Shown in pieces: positions 36,475 to 44,816 of a DNA stretch of 64,000 nucleotides. The notes under the pieces are model-generated. The model did not search any database, was not told where the DNA came from, and saw only the letters and a program-made list of their open reading frames with translations. A program made the translations under genes and the position numbers. This DNA is from Mucilaginibacter rigui (lineage in GTDB: Bacteria; Bacteroidota; Bacteroidia; Sphingobacteriales; Sphingobacteriaceae): positions 186,001-250,000 of the forward strand of contig NZ_JACWMW010000003.1 in the NCBI RefSeq assembly GCF_014773275.1. The letters run 5' to 3'. Within the stretch, counting starts at the first letter, position 1, and each line of letters begins with the position of its first letter.

Positions 36475-36927
36475 ATGGCACAAGTGAAAAATAATTACCA
36501 GTTTGAGGATATGCTGCAAAAGCATAATCTTAAAAAAACTGCGCCGCGGTTAAGGGTGCTGTCCATGATGTACTCAAAAAATACAGCCACCTCGCAACCC
36601 GATCTGGAGAGTGTAATGAACGATATTGACCGCGTTACCCTATACCGAATACTGAATGTTTTTGAAGAAAAAGGCATTATCCATAAAGTGTTCGACCTGA
36701 ATGGTACGGCCAACTACGCCGTTTGCCATTCCGATTGCCAGGAAAACCATCACCACGATGAACACCTGCATTTTAACTGTACCGTTTGTAAAAACGTGTA
36801 CTGCTTAAACGAATTGAATATGCCCAGGCTAACGCTGCCGGCAGGGTTCGAGGCGCAGGGCTTTACGTTGTATGCATCGGGCCTTTGCCCAAAGTGCAGC
36901 AAAAAAAGTGCTGTAAAAGTTAATTGA
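36475..36927 (+). CDS. Fur-family (Fur/Zur/PerR-like) transcriptional regulator
   Basis: 150 residues from the ATG at 36475. A winged helix (LKKTAPRLRVLSMMYSK, ITLYRILNVFEEKGII pattern) is followed by the dimerisation/metal domain with the His-rich DCQENHHHDEHLHFNC and two CxxC pairs (CTVCKN and CPKCSK), the usual structural zinc site. Fur-family proteins repress metal-uptake genes on binding metal. Location after the MerC-like gene and two nearby dyads (35977, 36930) suggests autogenous or local control. Whether the cognate metal is Fe, Zn or Mn cannot be told from sequence. Confidence 0.9.
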   Translation: MAQVKNNYQFEDMLQKHNLKKTAPRLRVLSMMYSKNTATSQPDLESVMNDIDRVTLYRILNVFEEKGIIHKVFDLNGTANYAVCHSDCQENHHHDEHLHFNCTVCKNVYCLNELNMPRLTLPAGFEAQGFTLYASGLCPKCSKKSAVKVN

Positions 36928-36929
36928 TT

Positions 36930-36944
36930 TGCAACAATATTGCT
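36930..36944. promoter_or_regulatory. TGCAA-type dyad after the Fur-family gene
   Basis: TTGCAACAATATTGC contains GCAA..TTGC arms (10 of 13 positions symmetrical across 36931-36943). It is 3 bp after the stop codon and 126 bp before the amidase ATG and resembles the dyad at 35977. It may be a regulator site, but the downstream 140 bp is AT-rich and otherwise empty. Confidence 0.35.
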
Positions 36945-37069
36945 ATTAAACCAAAGGCGGCTAAAAACGCCTTTAAACGGCCTTAAAACGCCAAAAAACG
37001 ACCTTCAAAGAGAATTTATAGTATTGAATTATACAATGTTGGTTAAATTTGCGTTCCCTAATAACATAA

Positions 37070-37891
37070 ATGGCTAAAAAATATTTCAGGCTGATCTTTA
37101 CCGTCGGCGCACTTTCTTTTTACATGCTGCTGTGTTCGTTTACGCCTGCGGCAGATACTATTCAAAATGCGGGTTTTAAGCTTAAAACCATCATTATTGA
37201 TGCAGGCCATGGCGGCAAGGATGCCGGTGCAAAAGGGTTGTCGTCGTTCGAGAAAAATGTGACCCTTTCTATAGCCAAAAAGCTACAAGCTGCTATTCAA
37301 ACCCAATTTCCGGATATCGCCATTGTGATGACACGTACCGACGATACCTTTATCGAGTTGAGGCGGCGGTCGGACATTGCCAATAAATCGCAGGGTAACC
37401 TGTTCATCTCTATCCATTGTAATTCATCCGCCGAAGGCACCGCCTATCGTGCGCATAAACAAAGCGGGGTAATGCTGCTCATCTACGGTATAAAAAGGGC
37501 CGGTGAGCAACTGGAGGCCATGCGCGAAAACGCATCCATCCTGATAGAAAAGGACCAGACCCAATACGAAGCCCTTGATGCCGACGACCCGGCAAATGCC
37601 ATTATCCTAAGCGCCTTTGCCAAAAAATACCGTAAGCAAAGCATCAAGTTTGGCGAGTACTTAAATATGGAATTCACGGAGACCGACGGCCGCCCGTCTA
37701 TCGGCGTTCGCGAGCAAAGCCTTTATGTACTGGCCAACAGCGGTATGCCGGGGGTATTAATTGAAACAGGTTTTATTAACAACCCCGATGAAGAAGCCTA
37801 CCTTAATTCGGATACAGGGCAGAACGAGATCGTTCAAAGCATTGTGCGTTCTATAAAAGCGTACCGGGATGTGCTTACACTGCAGCAGTAG
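37070..37891 (+). CDS. N-acetylmuramoyl-L-alanine amidase (Amidase_3)
   Basis: 273 residues with a signal peptide-like N-terminus (about 1-28). Zinc ligands are visible: His47 in IIDAGHGGKDAG, Glu61 in SSFEKNV and His116 in ISIHCNSS, with catalytic Glu232 in GVLIETGFINN. The enzyme cuts the bond between N-acetylmuramic acid and L-alanine in peptidoglycan during septum splitting or recycling. It is monocistronic, with about 140 bp of AT-rich sequence before it. The family length and motifs are complete. Confidence 0.93.
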   Translation: MAKKYFRLIFTVGALSFYMLLCSFTPAADTIQNAGFKLKTIIIDAGHGGKDAGAKGLSSFEKNVTLSIAKKLQAAIQTQFPDIAIVMTRTDDTFIELRRRSDIANKSQGNLFISIHCNSSAEGTAYRAHKQSGVMLLIYGIKRAGEQLEAMRENASILIEKDQTQYEALDADDPANAIILSAFAKKYRKQSIKFGEYLNMEFTETDGRPSIGVREQSLYVLANSGMPGVLIETGFINNPDEEAYLNSDTGQNEIVQSIVRSIKAYRDVLTLQQ

Positions 37892-38006
37892 TTTATTAAC
37901 GTAAAGTTTATCTTAAATTATTAAATTAATAGCATAAAACGTTATATATTAGATAATGCTTGCCCGGCAAAAAGGGCAGGCATTTTATAAACGTTTTCAT
38001 CTGCTC

Positions 38007-38705
38007 ATGCTTTACTACCAGCACTACTCTTTTGATCTGTGGTTAACACTCATCAAATCAAACCCCGATTTTAAACTCCAGCGCGCTCACTTTTTTCAGC
38101 AAAATTTTAATAAAACAGGCAAATCTGTTGAGGAGATAGATAAACTTTTCAGGCAGGTTGATGGCATGTGTAACGCCATCAACGAAAAAACCGGCAAGAA
38201 TATCGATGCCGACGAAATGTACCTGATGGTAATAAGCCTCATCAATGGCAACAGCTTAAGTATTGACGATATAGATTACACAGCCCTGCACCTTAAAATG
38301 GAGGATCTGTTATTTAAATACCCTCCGCAAATGTACTCGGCTGTAACAACAGAGGTGCTGGAGCATCTAAAACAAAAAAGCGGAGCAACTTTTAGTTTGT
38401 TGAGCAACACAGGATACATCACCGGAAAATCATTACGAAAGGTATTAGCACTTTACGGGTTGGATAACTATTTCGATTTTCAGCTTTACTCTGACGAGGT
38501 GGGCATGTCAAAACCAAACCCCGAATTTTTTAAAACGATGCTGAATAACATTGATATATGTAACCCGGACAAGGATATCCCGCTGAAGAATATCATCCAC
38601 ATCGGCGACAATCCGAAGAACGACACGCAGGCCGCGGATGAAATGGGTATCAGCTCATTGCTTATCAATTCAAACCAAACCACCATTTTAAGCCTTATAA
38701 GCTAA
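38007..38705 (+). CDS. HAD-superfamily hydrolase in the Ter cluster
   Basis: 232 residues from the ATG at 38007; an upstream in-frame ATG at 37956 adds 17 unlike residues. HAD motifs: I in HYSFDLWLTLI (Asp10 nucleophile), II in LLSNTGY, III in KPNP and IV in HIGDNPKND. The cap domain between I and II is alpha-helical and about 100 residues. In published Ter-system comparative genomics, a HAD phosphatase and a phosphoribosyltransferase form a core biosynthetic pair, and this gene lies 9 bp before such a phosphoribosyltransferase. Confidence 0.83.
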   Translation: MLYYQHYSFDLWLTLIKSNPDFKLQRAHFFQQNFNKTGKSVEEIDKLFRQVDGMCNAINEKTGKNIDADEMYLMVISLINGNSLSIDDIDYTALHLKMEDLLFKYPPQMYSAVTTEVLEHLKQKSGATFSLLSNTGYITGKSLRKVLALYGLDNYFDFQLYSDEVGMSKPNPEFFKTMLNNIDICNPDKDIPLKNIIHIGDNPKNDTQAADEMGISSLLINSNQTTILSLIS

Positions 38706-38714
38706 ATCCCAGTC

Positions 38715-39557
38715 ATGACATCTACCACATATTCTTTACACCATATACACCACCATACCACCTTTGGCTTTGATGCCGGTGATTATAGTCGCTTTAAATT
38801 TGGCGATGGGGCGGTATCAAAAGATTTTGGCATTGCGCTGGCAGATGGCTTTATCAGCGAATACCTTACGGAGAACCCTGTTACACAACAAATAGTGGTT
38901 ATATCCAGTCCGTATTCGTTCATCCCAACGGCCACCTTTGCTATGAAGAACTGGTTTGTTTATCGCATTAACCATTGGCTGGCAGAACAAGGTTTATCCG
39001 TTGTACAGGAAGCCAAGGTACACCGTACCATCACCTATAAAGAAGATTATGGTGAGTTAAACGCCGAGCAGCGAATGAACCTGATAGGTAACGACCAATT
39101 CCACATAGATAAAGATTTTTTGCAGGGCAAAACGCTGCTGTTTTTAGATGATATACGTATTACCGGCAGCCACGAGCGCATGATCATGAAAATGGTTGAT
39201 GCGTATGGCCTGGATAACGATATACACATGCTGTACTTTGCCCAATTGATCAATACAGATATTCACCCTAACGTAGAGAATTACCTGAACTACTACCAGG
39301 TTAAAAGCATTTTCGACCTGGACGGCATCATCAAAAGCGGTAATTTTTGCATCAACACGCGTATTGTAAAATACATATTAAACTATAGTTTTGACAGCTT
39401 TTGCATGTTTATTGAAAACCAAACGGCCGATTTTGTAGAACAGCTTTACAACATGGCTTTGGGTAACGGGTACCATACCATTGAAGCATATGAGCGTAAC
39501 CTTAACTTTATAAAAAAACAACTATTTGAACATTCTGCTTTAGAAAGAGCCGGATGA
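38715..39557 (+). CDS. Ter-cluster phosphoribosyltransferase
   Basis: 280 residues. LLFLDDIRITGSHERM contains the PRPP-binding signature (DD145-146 to TG150-151), diagnostic of type I phosphoribosyltransferases. The N-terminus is His-rich (LHHIHHHTT). The rest does not match a housekeeping purine, pyrimidine or tryptophan enzyme that I recognise. In Ter-associated modules, such PRTases are proposed to build a nucleoside-like metabolite together with HAD phosphatases. It is 9 bp after the HAD gene and probably in the same transcript. Confidence 0.82.
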   Translation: MTSTTYSLHHIHHHTTFGFDAGDYSRFKFGDGAVSKDFGIALADGFISEYLTENPVTQQIVVISSPYSFIPTATFAMKNWFVYRINHWLAEQGLSVVQEAKVHRTITYKEDYGELNAEQRMNLIGNDQFHIDKDFLQGKTLLFLDDIRITGSHERMIMKMVDAYGLDNDIHMLYFAQLINTDIHPNVENYLNYYQVKSIFDLDGIIKSGNFCINTRIVKYILNYSFDSFCMFIENQTADFVEQLYNMALGNGYHTIEAYERNLNFIKKQLFEHSALERAG

Positions 39558-39649
39558 GGTTAAAACCCTATTTCGCTTGCGGAGAGAGGGTGGTAAAACA
39601 AAGCAATGACCGGGTGAGTTAAATTAGTGCACTTTACATGTGGGCTATG

Positions 39650-39706
39650 TTACTCACCCTGACTACGCTACGCTGGTCGACCCTCTCTGCTGTGCAAAGA
39701 GGGTGA
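39650..39706. repeat. 57-nt intergenic repeat (family with 49486-49542)
   Basis: Aligning 39650-39706 with the reverse complement of 49486-49542 by eye gives 49 of 57 identical positions. It contains an inner hairpin ACCCTCTCTGC / GCAAAGAGGGT. It fills part of the 238-bp gap between the phosphoribosyltransferase and the first TerD gene. Confidence 0.75.
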
Positions 39707-39795
39707 AAAAAGAAACTCATTCTGCTTTGTAGAAGCAGGATGGGATATAACTTTATAAAAAAACGTTTAATTAAATAATTATAACTAAATACAAT

Positions 39796-40350
39796 ATGGC
39801 AATTAACCTTCAAAAAGGGCAGCGCGAAGCTATTGATGCCCCTAAATTTACAATAGGCTTAGGCTGGGATACCAATACATCATCAACAGGGGCAAGCTTT
39901 GACCTGGATGCATCTGTATTTGTGATGGGCGATAATAAAAAGATCCTGAGCGATGAGTATTTTGTGTTTTATAACAACCTTAAAACACCTGATGAAGCTG
40001 TTGAGCATACCGGCGATAACCTGACCGGCGCAGGCGATGGCGACGATGAGCAGATCAAGATTGATCTGACTAAAATAGATCCGCGTGTAACCGAGATCTG
40101 CATTGTGGTAACCATCCACGAAGCCGAAAGCCGCCGCCAGAATTTTGGCCAGGTGCGTAACTCATTCGTACGTATTTTTGATGCAGCCACCAATACCGAT
40201 ATCCTGAAGTATGAGCTGGAAGAGGATTTCTCGATAGAAACAGCGGTAGAGTTTGGCCGTATTTACAAACGCGATAACAAATGGAAATTTGAGGCAGTAG
40301 GCGCCGGTATGAAAGGTGGCCTGCAGGATTATTTAAATAAATATAATTAA
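39796..40350 (+). CDS. TerD-family Ca2+-binding stress protein 1
   Basis: 184 residues. The TerD fold is shown by LGWDTN, FDLDASVFVMG, DNLTGAGDGDDEQI, TEICIVVTIHEA and FGQVRNSFVRIFD. Acidic loops (DLDAS, GDGDDE) form the calcium site known in TerD homologues. The protein has no signal peptide. It precedes a second TerD gene separated by a 15-bp hairpin. TerD proteins contribute to tellurite, oxidative and phage-related stress resistance through an unresolved mechanism. Confidence 0.93.
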   Translation: MAINLQKGQREAIDAPKFTIGLGWDTNTSSTGASFDLDASVFVMGDNKKILSDEYFVFYNNLKTPDEAVEHTGDNLTGAGDGDDEQIKIDLTKIDPRVTEICIVVTIHEAESRRQNFGQVRNSFVRIFDAATNTDILKYELEEDFSIETAVEFGRIYKRDNKWKFEAVGAGMKGGLQDYLNKYN

Positions 40351-40418
40351 GCTAAAAGCAGAAAGGTTAGAGCAGAGAGCCGCTCAGGTGTTTTAGCTTT
40401 ACACTTTCTGCTTTTAGC
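40351..40418 (+). promoter_or_regulatory. 15-bp inverted repeat between the two terD genes
   Basis: GCTAAAAGCAGAAAG (40351-40365) pairs perfectly with CTTTCTGCTTTTAGC (40404-40418) across a 38-nt spacer. It starts immediately after the stop codon of TerD 1 and ends 22 bp before TerD 2 (AAAAGGAA spacing before the ATG looks like a ribosome-binding site). It could reduce downstream expression or process the mRNA. Confidence 0.55.
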
Positions 40419-40440
40419 TCACAGCTAAAAACAAAAGGAA

Positions 40441-41055
40441 ATGGCAATAAATCTTCAAAAAGGGCAACGCATAAGCCTCGAGAAAAGCAACGGCAGCAAA
40501 CTGCAAAGCGTTTGCGTAGGTATAAACTGGGGCGCTATAGAAAAGAAAGGTATTTTTGGTTTCGGCTCGTCTAAAGAAGCGGTTGACCTGGATGCCAGCT
40601 GCGCTTTGTTCGACGAGAATAAAAAACTTATAGATGTAGTTTACTTTGGTAACCTAAAATCAAAAGACCAGGCTGTGCGCCACAGCGGTGATGACCTTAC
40701 CGGCGATATGGGTGGCGATGACGGTTTGGATAACGAAGTGATAACACTTGATTTTGGCAGCCTTAACCCGGCTGTAAAACACGTGGCCTTTGTGCTGAAC
40801 AGCTTTAGAGGCCAGGATTTTGGCACCATTCCGTTTGCATCCATCCGCATTTATGAGGGTACACCGAAACGGGTGAACGAGATCTTTGCGACGTATGATA
40901 TTGCGCACGATGCCAGCTTCAGGGGCCACGTATCTATGGTGATGGGGATTTTCTACGTTAAAAACGATGAGTGGAAATTCAATGCTATTGGCGAACCAAC
41001 CAAAGACAGGAAGCTGGAAGAAACCGTGAATACGGTAATGAGGAATTTTTTGTAA
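40441..41055 (+). CDS. TerD-family Ca2+-binding stress protein 2
   Basis: 204 residues. GINWGAIEKKGIFGFG replaces the shorter loop of TerD 1, then VDLDASCALFDENKKLID, DDLTGDMGGDDGLDNEVI and VAFVLNSFRGQDFGTIP. The first 8 residues are identical to TerD 1 (MAINLQKG), evidence of duplication. It is followed by a C-rich palindromic spacer and TelA. Function: as for TerD 1. Confidence 0.93.
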   Translation: MAINLQKGQRISLEKSNGSKLQSVCVGINWGAIEKKGIFGFGSSKEAVDLDASCALFDENKKLIDVVYFGNLKSKDQAVRHSGDDLTGDMGGDDGLDNEVITLDFGSLNPAVKHVAFVLNSFRGQDFGTIPFASIRIYEGTPKRVNEIFATYDIAHDASFRGHVSMVMGIFYVKNDEWKFNAIGEPTKDRKLEETVNTVMRNFL

Positions 41056-41083
41056 ATTACATTAGCCGGATTTGCGCGGCGGG

Positions 41084-41175
41084 TTCCCCTCTTGAGAGGG
41101 GCAGGGGTGTGTTACTACGCGTTTAAACACACCCCCCCGCCATTACACAATCCCGGCGCACCCCTTCAAGAGGGG
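41084..41175. repeat. Palindromic spacer between TerD 2 and TelA
   Basis: CCCCTCTTGAGAGGGG (41086-41101), GGGGTGTGTT / AACACACCCC (41104-41113 with 41126-41135) and CCCCTTCAAGAGGGG (41161-41175) nest into a possible cruciform. Similar palindromes are common between genes in this lineage. Confidence 0.6.
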
Positions 41176-41206
41176 ATCGAATCTCATTAATATTAAAAAA
41201 TACACA

Positions 41207-42346
41207 ATGGAAAACAACCTAACCAACGAAGGTGCCGGCCTGCCTGATTTTAATGCAACACCTGCAGCAGCAAGCACCAACACCCCGGTTAAACTTGATA
41301 AAGACGGTAATGTTGACCTAACCAACATCACCCCGGATGAGGTAAAAAAATACAGCGAAAAAGGCAAGGACCTAAACCCTGCCGATGTAAACTCTATTTT
41401 AAATTATGGTACGGATGTGCAGGCTTCTATGGAGCGGTACAGCAATACCTTCCTGTCGTCAGTACGTACGTTCGATTCGGGCGAGGTAGGCACCTTAATT
41501 ACCGACTTGCTGCACGAATTAAATTACATTGATGTAGACGAGCTGGAGCAAAACGCGTTTGTAAGGATCATATCACGTATCCCTATTTTGCGTACCCTGG
41601 TTATGGATACCAAAAAGATGTTTGCCAAGTACGATCTGGTGGTTAACAACGTTGATAAGATCACCAATAAAATAAAAGCAGGCCGTGTAAATTCTATTAA
41701 GGATAATGCATCGCTGCAAACCATGTTTGATAGCAATGTAGATTACATTAAGCAAATGGAAGAGCTGATCATTGCCGGGCAGCTTAGGTATAAAGAGCTT
41801 AACGAACAGTTGGCCGTAATGGATGGTAACCCATCGGCCTACCAGGATTATGAAATAGCTGACCTGCGCGACTATGTGAACCGCCTTGATAAACGCCTTG
41901 CCGATTTGAAGGTAGTGCGCTTTATTATGCTGCAATCGCTGGCGCAGATCCGCGTGGTGCAAAATAACAATACCACCATTGCCGAGAAGGCGCAGTCAAT
42001 AGTATCAACCACCATCCCGGTTTGGAAAAACCAGCTCACCATTGCCGTAGCGCTGAACAGGCAAAAGGCCAATGTGGAGATGCAGAAGAAGATATCAGAC
42101 ACTACGAACACCATTTTACAGAAAAATGCAGAGTTGCTTAAGCAAAACAGTATTGATGTAGCCCGCGAAAATGAGAAAACTGTGGTATCTTTGGATACTT
42201 TAAAACGTACCACACAATTGTTAATTGAAACTTTAACCGAAGTGAAGAGGATACATGATGAGGGTACACAAAACAGGAAAACGCTTAATACGGAGTTACA
42301 AACTTTAGAGGCAGAGCTCAAAAAGAATGTAACAAATACACGTTAA
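41207..42346 (+). CDS. telA: TelA/KlaA-family toxic anion resistance protein
   Basis: 379 residues. The family's charged, helical layout is evident: YGTDVQASMERYSNTFLSSV, the long coiled-coil middle, VRFIMLQSLAQIRVVQNNN and VPVWKNQLTIAVALN (TelA hallmark: WKNQL). No signal or transmembrane segment is seen. Homologues occur in tellurite/toxic-anion resistance loci and accompany TerD genes. It precedes an unknown protein by 7 bp and then TerC, so the four genes form one unit. Confidence 0.9.
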   Translation: MENNLTNEGAGLPDFNATPAAASTNTPVKLDKDGNVDLTNITPDEVKKYSEKGKDLNPADVNSILNYGTDVQASMERYSNTFLSSVRTFDSGEVGTLITDLLHELNYIDVDELEQNAFVRIISRIPILRTLVMDTKKMFAKYDLVVNNVDKITNKIKAGRVNSIKDNASLQTMFDSNVDYIKQMEELIIAGQLRYKELNEQLAVMDGNPSAYQDYEIADLRDYVNRLDKRLADLKVVRFIMLQSLAQIRVVQNNNTTIAEKAQSIVSTTIPVWKNQLTIAVALNRQKANVEMQKKISDTTNTILQKNAELLKQNSIDVARENEKTVVSLDTLKRTTQLLIETLTEVKRIHDEGTQNRKTLNTELQTLEAELKKNVTNTR

Positions 42347-42353
42347 CCGGCAT

Positions 42354-43316
42354 ATGGATGAAAACAGGCTAAACATATTAAATGCATCAACACGCGTTAT
42401 CAGCAAACTACAGCTGCTATCGGTGTTTTTTAATAACGATGTAATTTATAAAATTTACCTGCGCACCCAAGTACTGCACCAGCTTTTTCAAACCAATCCT
42501 GAGCTTGATATTAACCAGCTGGAGATGTTTCATCTCCAGTTTACCCAAACCCTTATTGATCTGCTTAAAAAGATCAAAAAGAACAACGAGGCCCAGGCCG
42601 ACCTGCTTTTGAAGGAGGTGGCCCTGAATAACCAGTTGATAGAGCAAATGGACGATTCGGTTTACACCGAGCATAATTTTAGTAACGATAAGCAGCGGCA
42701 GGCTTTAAAAATGAGCCAATCGTTGCGTAAGCTGTTCCAGGTGCTGTCAGATAACTCGTCGGAGTATCCGTTTACGGGTAATATCAATAAGTTCAGCGCA
42801 CATTTTTCTGGCGATTACTTTTTCAGTATCTCCACCGAATTGGTTTATGACTTGCTGCAATATAACCCTGCCGATGTTTATACCAACGAGTATGCAACCA
42901 TCCAGCGTAAACTGATGGGCGCCTTATGTAAGTATGATTTTAAGATTGATTTTTACTGCGGATTGCGCGCCAATGATATTGTGCTGGAAGTTTACCGCTT
43001 TACGGATGTGAACAGGTACTTCCTGTTCTCGCCGCTTAACAATTTGCTTTTGTTTTGCGATGTGGGCAAACTTGGCGATATTGACTTGAAAAATACGATA
43101 AGCAAACGCGAGCGCATGATGCGCGAACTGCGCGATAAAAATGTGCAGCTAACAGGCAAGGCAGGTTTAATGAAAACCAACCTGCCCGAAAATATTACGG
43201 CCCTGCTGGCCGAAGACTATAAGAAGATAGCCGATGTGAACTTTTTGGCACACATGAACGCGTTTGACGTGCAGGCTAATATTTTAAAAACAATGCTAAA
43301 CACCGATATAATTTAA
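42354..43316 (+). CDS. Unknown protein of the Ter cluster
   Basis: 320 residues, no signal peptide and no named domain that I recognise. The N-terminal half is helical (about 20-135; LHQLFQTNPELDINQLEMFH) and the C-terminal half mixes strands and helices (KIDFYCGLRANDIVLEVYRF, LFSPLNNLLLFCDVGKLG). It sits 7 bp after TelA and 8 bp before TerC, on the same strand, so a role in the Ter pathway is likely. It may be a lineage-specific adaptor. Confidence 0.7.
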   Translation: MDENRLNILNASTRVISKLQLLSVFFNNDVIYKIYLRTQVLHQLFQTNPELDINQLEMFHLQFTQTLIDLLKKIKKNNEAQADLLLKEVALNNQLIEQMDDSVYTEHNFSNDKQRQALKMSQSLRKLFQVLSDNSSEYPFTGNINKFSAHFSGDYFFSISTELVYDLLQYNPADVYTNEYATIQRKLMGALCKYDFKIDFYCGLRANDIVLEVYRFTDVNRYFLFSPLNNLLLFCDVGKLGDIDLKNTISKRERMMRELRDKNVQLTGKAGLMKTNLPENITALLAEDYKKIADVNFLAHMNAFDVQANILKTMLNTDII

Positions 43317-43324
43317 ACTCACGT

Positions 43325-44149
43325 ATGGATTTTTTACACACATTGCTTGGCCCTGATATAAAAGCGGGCCTGTTGATTGTGCTCAACCTTATTGTTATCG
43401 AAAGCCTTTTATCGGTAGATAATGCCGCTGTACTGGCCACCATGGTGCTCGATCTGCCAAAACATCAGCGCGCACGTGCATTGCGCTATGGTATTGTAGG
43501 GGCTTATGTACTGCGTGGGGTATGCTTGTTTCTGGCAGCGTGGCTGGTTAAAATATGGTGGTTAAAACCATTGGGTGGCTTGTATCTGTTATACCTCGCT
43601 TTTGACTATTTTAAAAAGAAACTTGCTGCTAAAAATGCCGAAGGCGATGAAGAAGAGTCGGTTGATAAAAGCAAAAATTGGTTATACAAATCAACAGTTG
43701 GCCTTATTGGTACCTTTTGGGCAACTGTTGCCCTGGTTGAACTGATGGACCTTGCCTTTTCAATAGATAACGTATTTGCAGCCGTGGCTTTTACCGATCA
43801 CGTGTTCCTGATCTATACCGGTGTGTTCATCGGTATTTTGGCTATGCGTTTTGTAGCGCAGGCTTTTGTAAAGCTGATGGAAAAATTCACCTTCCTTGAA
43901 ACGGTTGCCTTTATGGTTATCGGTGTATTGGGAGTTAAGCTAACTGCTTCATTATTTGTGCATTTTGATAAGGAATCTCCTATATCAAAATTTTTAGAGG
44001 GCGAAACAGCTGATATTGCCGTATCGGTATTTACGGTATCGGTATTTATTATTCCGGTGCTTACTTCTATCTTCTTTAACTTCCCTAAAAAGAACATCAT
44101 CAAACCCGAAATAGCCGAAGAGGCCGAAGGCGTTTTAGATAAAAGCTAA
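43325..44149 (+). CDS. terC: TerC-family integral membrane protein
   Basis: 274 residues with about eight hydrophobic helices. The two TerC signatures are present: ESLLSVDNAAVLATMVL in the first and LAFSIDNVFAAVAF in the fourth helix, with the conserved Asp in each. TerC homologues are linked to Mn2+ export and metalation of secreted proteins, and to tellurite resistance. The cytoplasmic loop between the halves (AAKNAEGDEEESVDKSKN) is acidic. Last gene of the Ter cluster. Confidence 0.92.
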   Translation: MDFLHTLLGPDIKAGLLIVLNLIVIESLLSVDNAAVLATMVLDLPKHQRARALRYGIVGAYVLRGVCLFLAAWLVKIWWLKPLGGLYLLYLAFDYFKKKLAAKNAEGDEEESVDKSKNWLYKSTVGLIGTFWATVALVELMDLAFSIDNVFAAVAFTDHVFLIYTGVFIGILAMRFVAQAFVKLMEKFTFLETVAFMVIGVLGVKLTASLFVHFDKESPISKFLEGETADIAVSVFTVSVFIIPVLTSIFFNFPKKNIIKPEIAEEAEGVLDKS

Positions 44150-44173
44150 GCCTGGTTTAACAATAAACAAGAT

Positions 44174-44256
44174 ATCATTGCGGGGAGCGTAGCGACGCGG
44201 CAAACTCAGCATATCCGAACATCCTATAAGATTGCCGCGCTATCGCTCGCAATGAC
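44174..44256. repeat. Inverted repeat after terC
   Basis: The arm at 44174-44203 (ATTGCGGGGAGCGTAGCGAC) and the reverse arm at 44232-44256 (TTGCCGCGCTATCGCTCGC) form an imperfect palindrome, a common Bacteroidota intergenic element built around GCGAGCGATAGCGCGGCAA. It may serve as a terminator between terC and pgpA but lacks a T-run. Confidence 0.6.
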
Positions 44257-44273
44257 ATGGTTAATTTTTAATA

Positions 44274-44765
44274 ATGAATAAACTCATCGCATCAATTTTC
44301 GGTATAGGATACGTAAAAGGCGGCGGCACGCTGGCTGCTATAGTTACCTGTCCGTTTATATGGCTTATGTGGCAGCAGCCGTTTTTGCAAAGCCCCTGGT
44401 ACCTGGTAGGGGTAACCGTTATAATAACCCTGCTGGGCATTTACGTTGGCGACAAGGTAGAGCCGTTTTGGGGCAAAGACAGTTACCGCGTAGTGATAGA
44501 TGAAGTTGCCGGGATGCTGGTAACCATGCTGTTCATCCCGCCCAATTTATACTACCTGCTGATAGGCCTGGTGCTGTTCCGCTTTTTTGATATCGTAAAA
44601 CCGCTTGGCATCCGTAAAATGGAAAACTTACCCGGCGGTACGGGGGTAATGATGGATGACGTATTGGCCGGCGTGTATGGTAATATTGTATTGCAGGTTA
44701 TTGTATTTCTTGTTGTTAAGTTTTATGGAAATGCCTCAATCGATGTAAGCATTGGAATAGGCTAA
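44274..44765 (+). CDS. pgpA: Phosphatidylglycerophosphatase A
   Basis: 163 residues, with about four transmembrane segments. IASIFGIGYVKGGGTLAA at the start, VVIDEVAGMLVT and FRFFDIVKPLGIRKMENLPG are the PgpA motifs, and GTGVMMDDVLAGVYGN ends the active site. It dephosphorylates phosphatidylglycerophosphate in phospholipid synthesis. It is not obviously related to the Ter genes. It precedes the sensor kinase by 51 bp. Confidence 0.93.
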   Translation: MNKLIASIFGIGYVKGGGTLAAIVTCPFIWLMWQQPFLQSPWYLVGVTVIITLLGIYVGDKVEPFWGKDSYRVVIDEVAGMLVTMLFIPPNLYYLLIGLVLFRFFDIVKPLGIRKMENLPGGTGVMMDDVLAGVYGNIVLQVIVFLVVKFYGNASIDVSIGIG

Positions 44766-44816
44766 ATTCAGGATAAATAATTACCTTAGTTTTTAAACTT
44801 TAAACTTTATCGAGGC

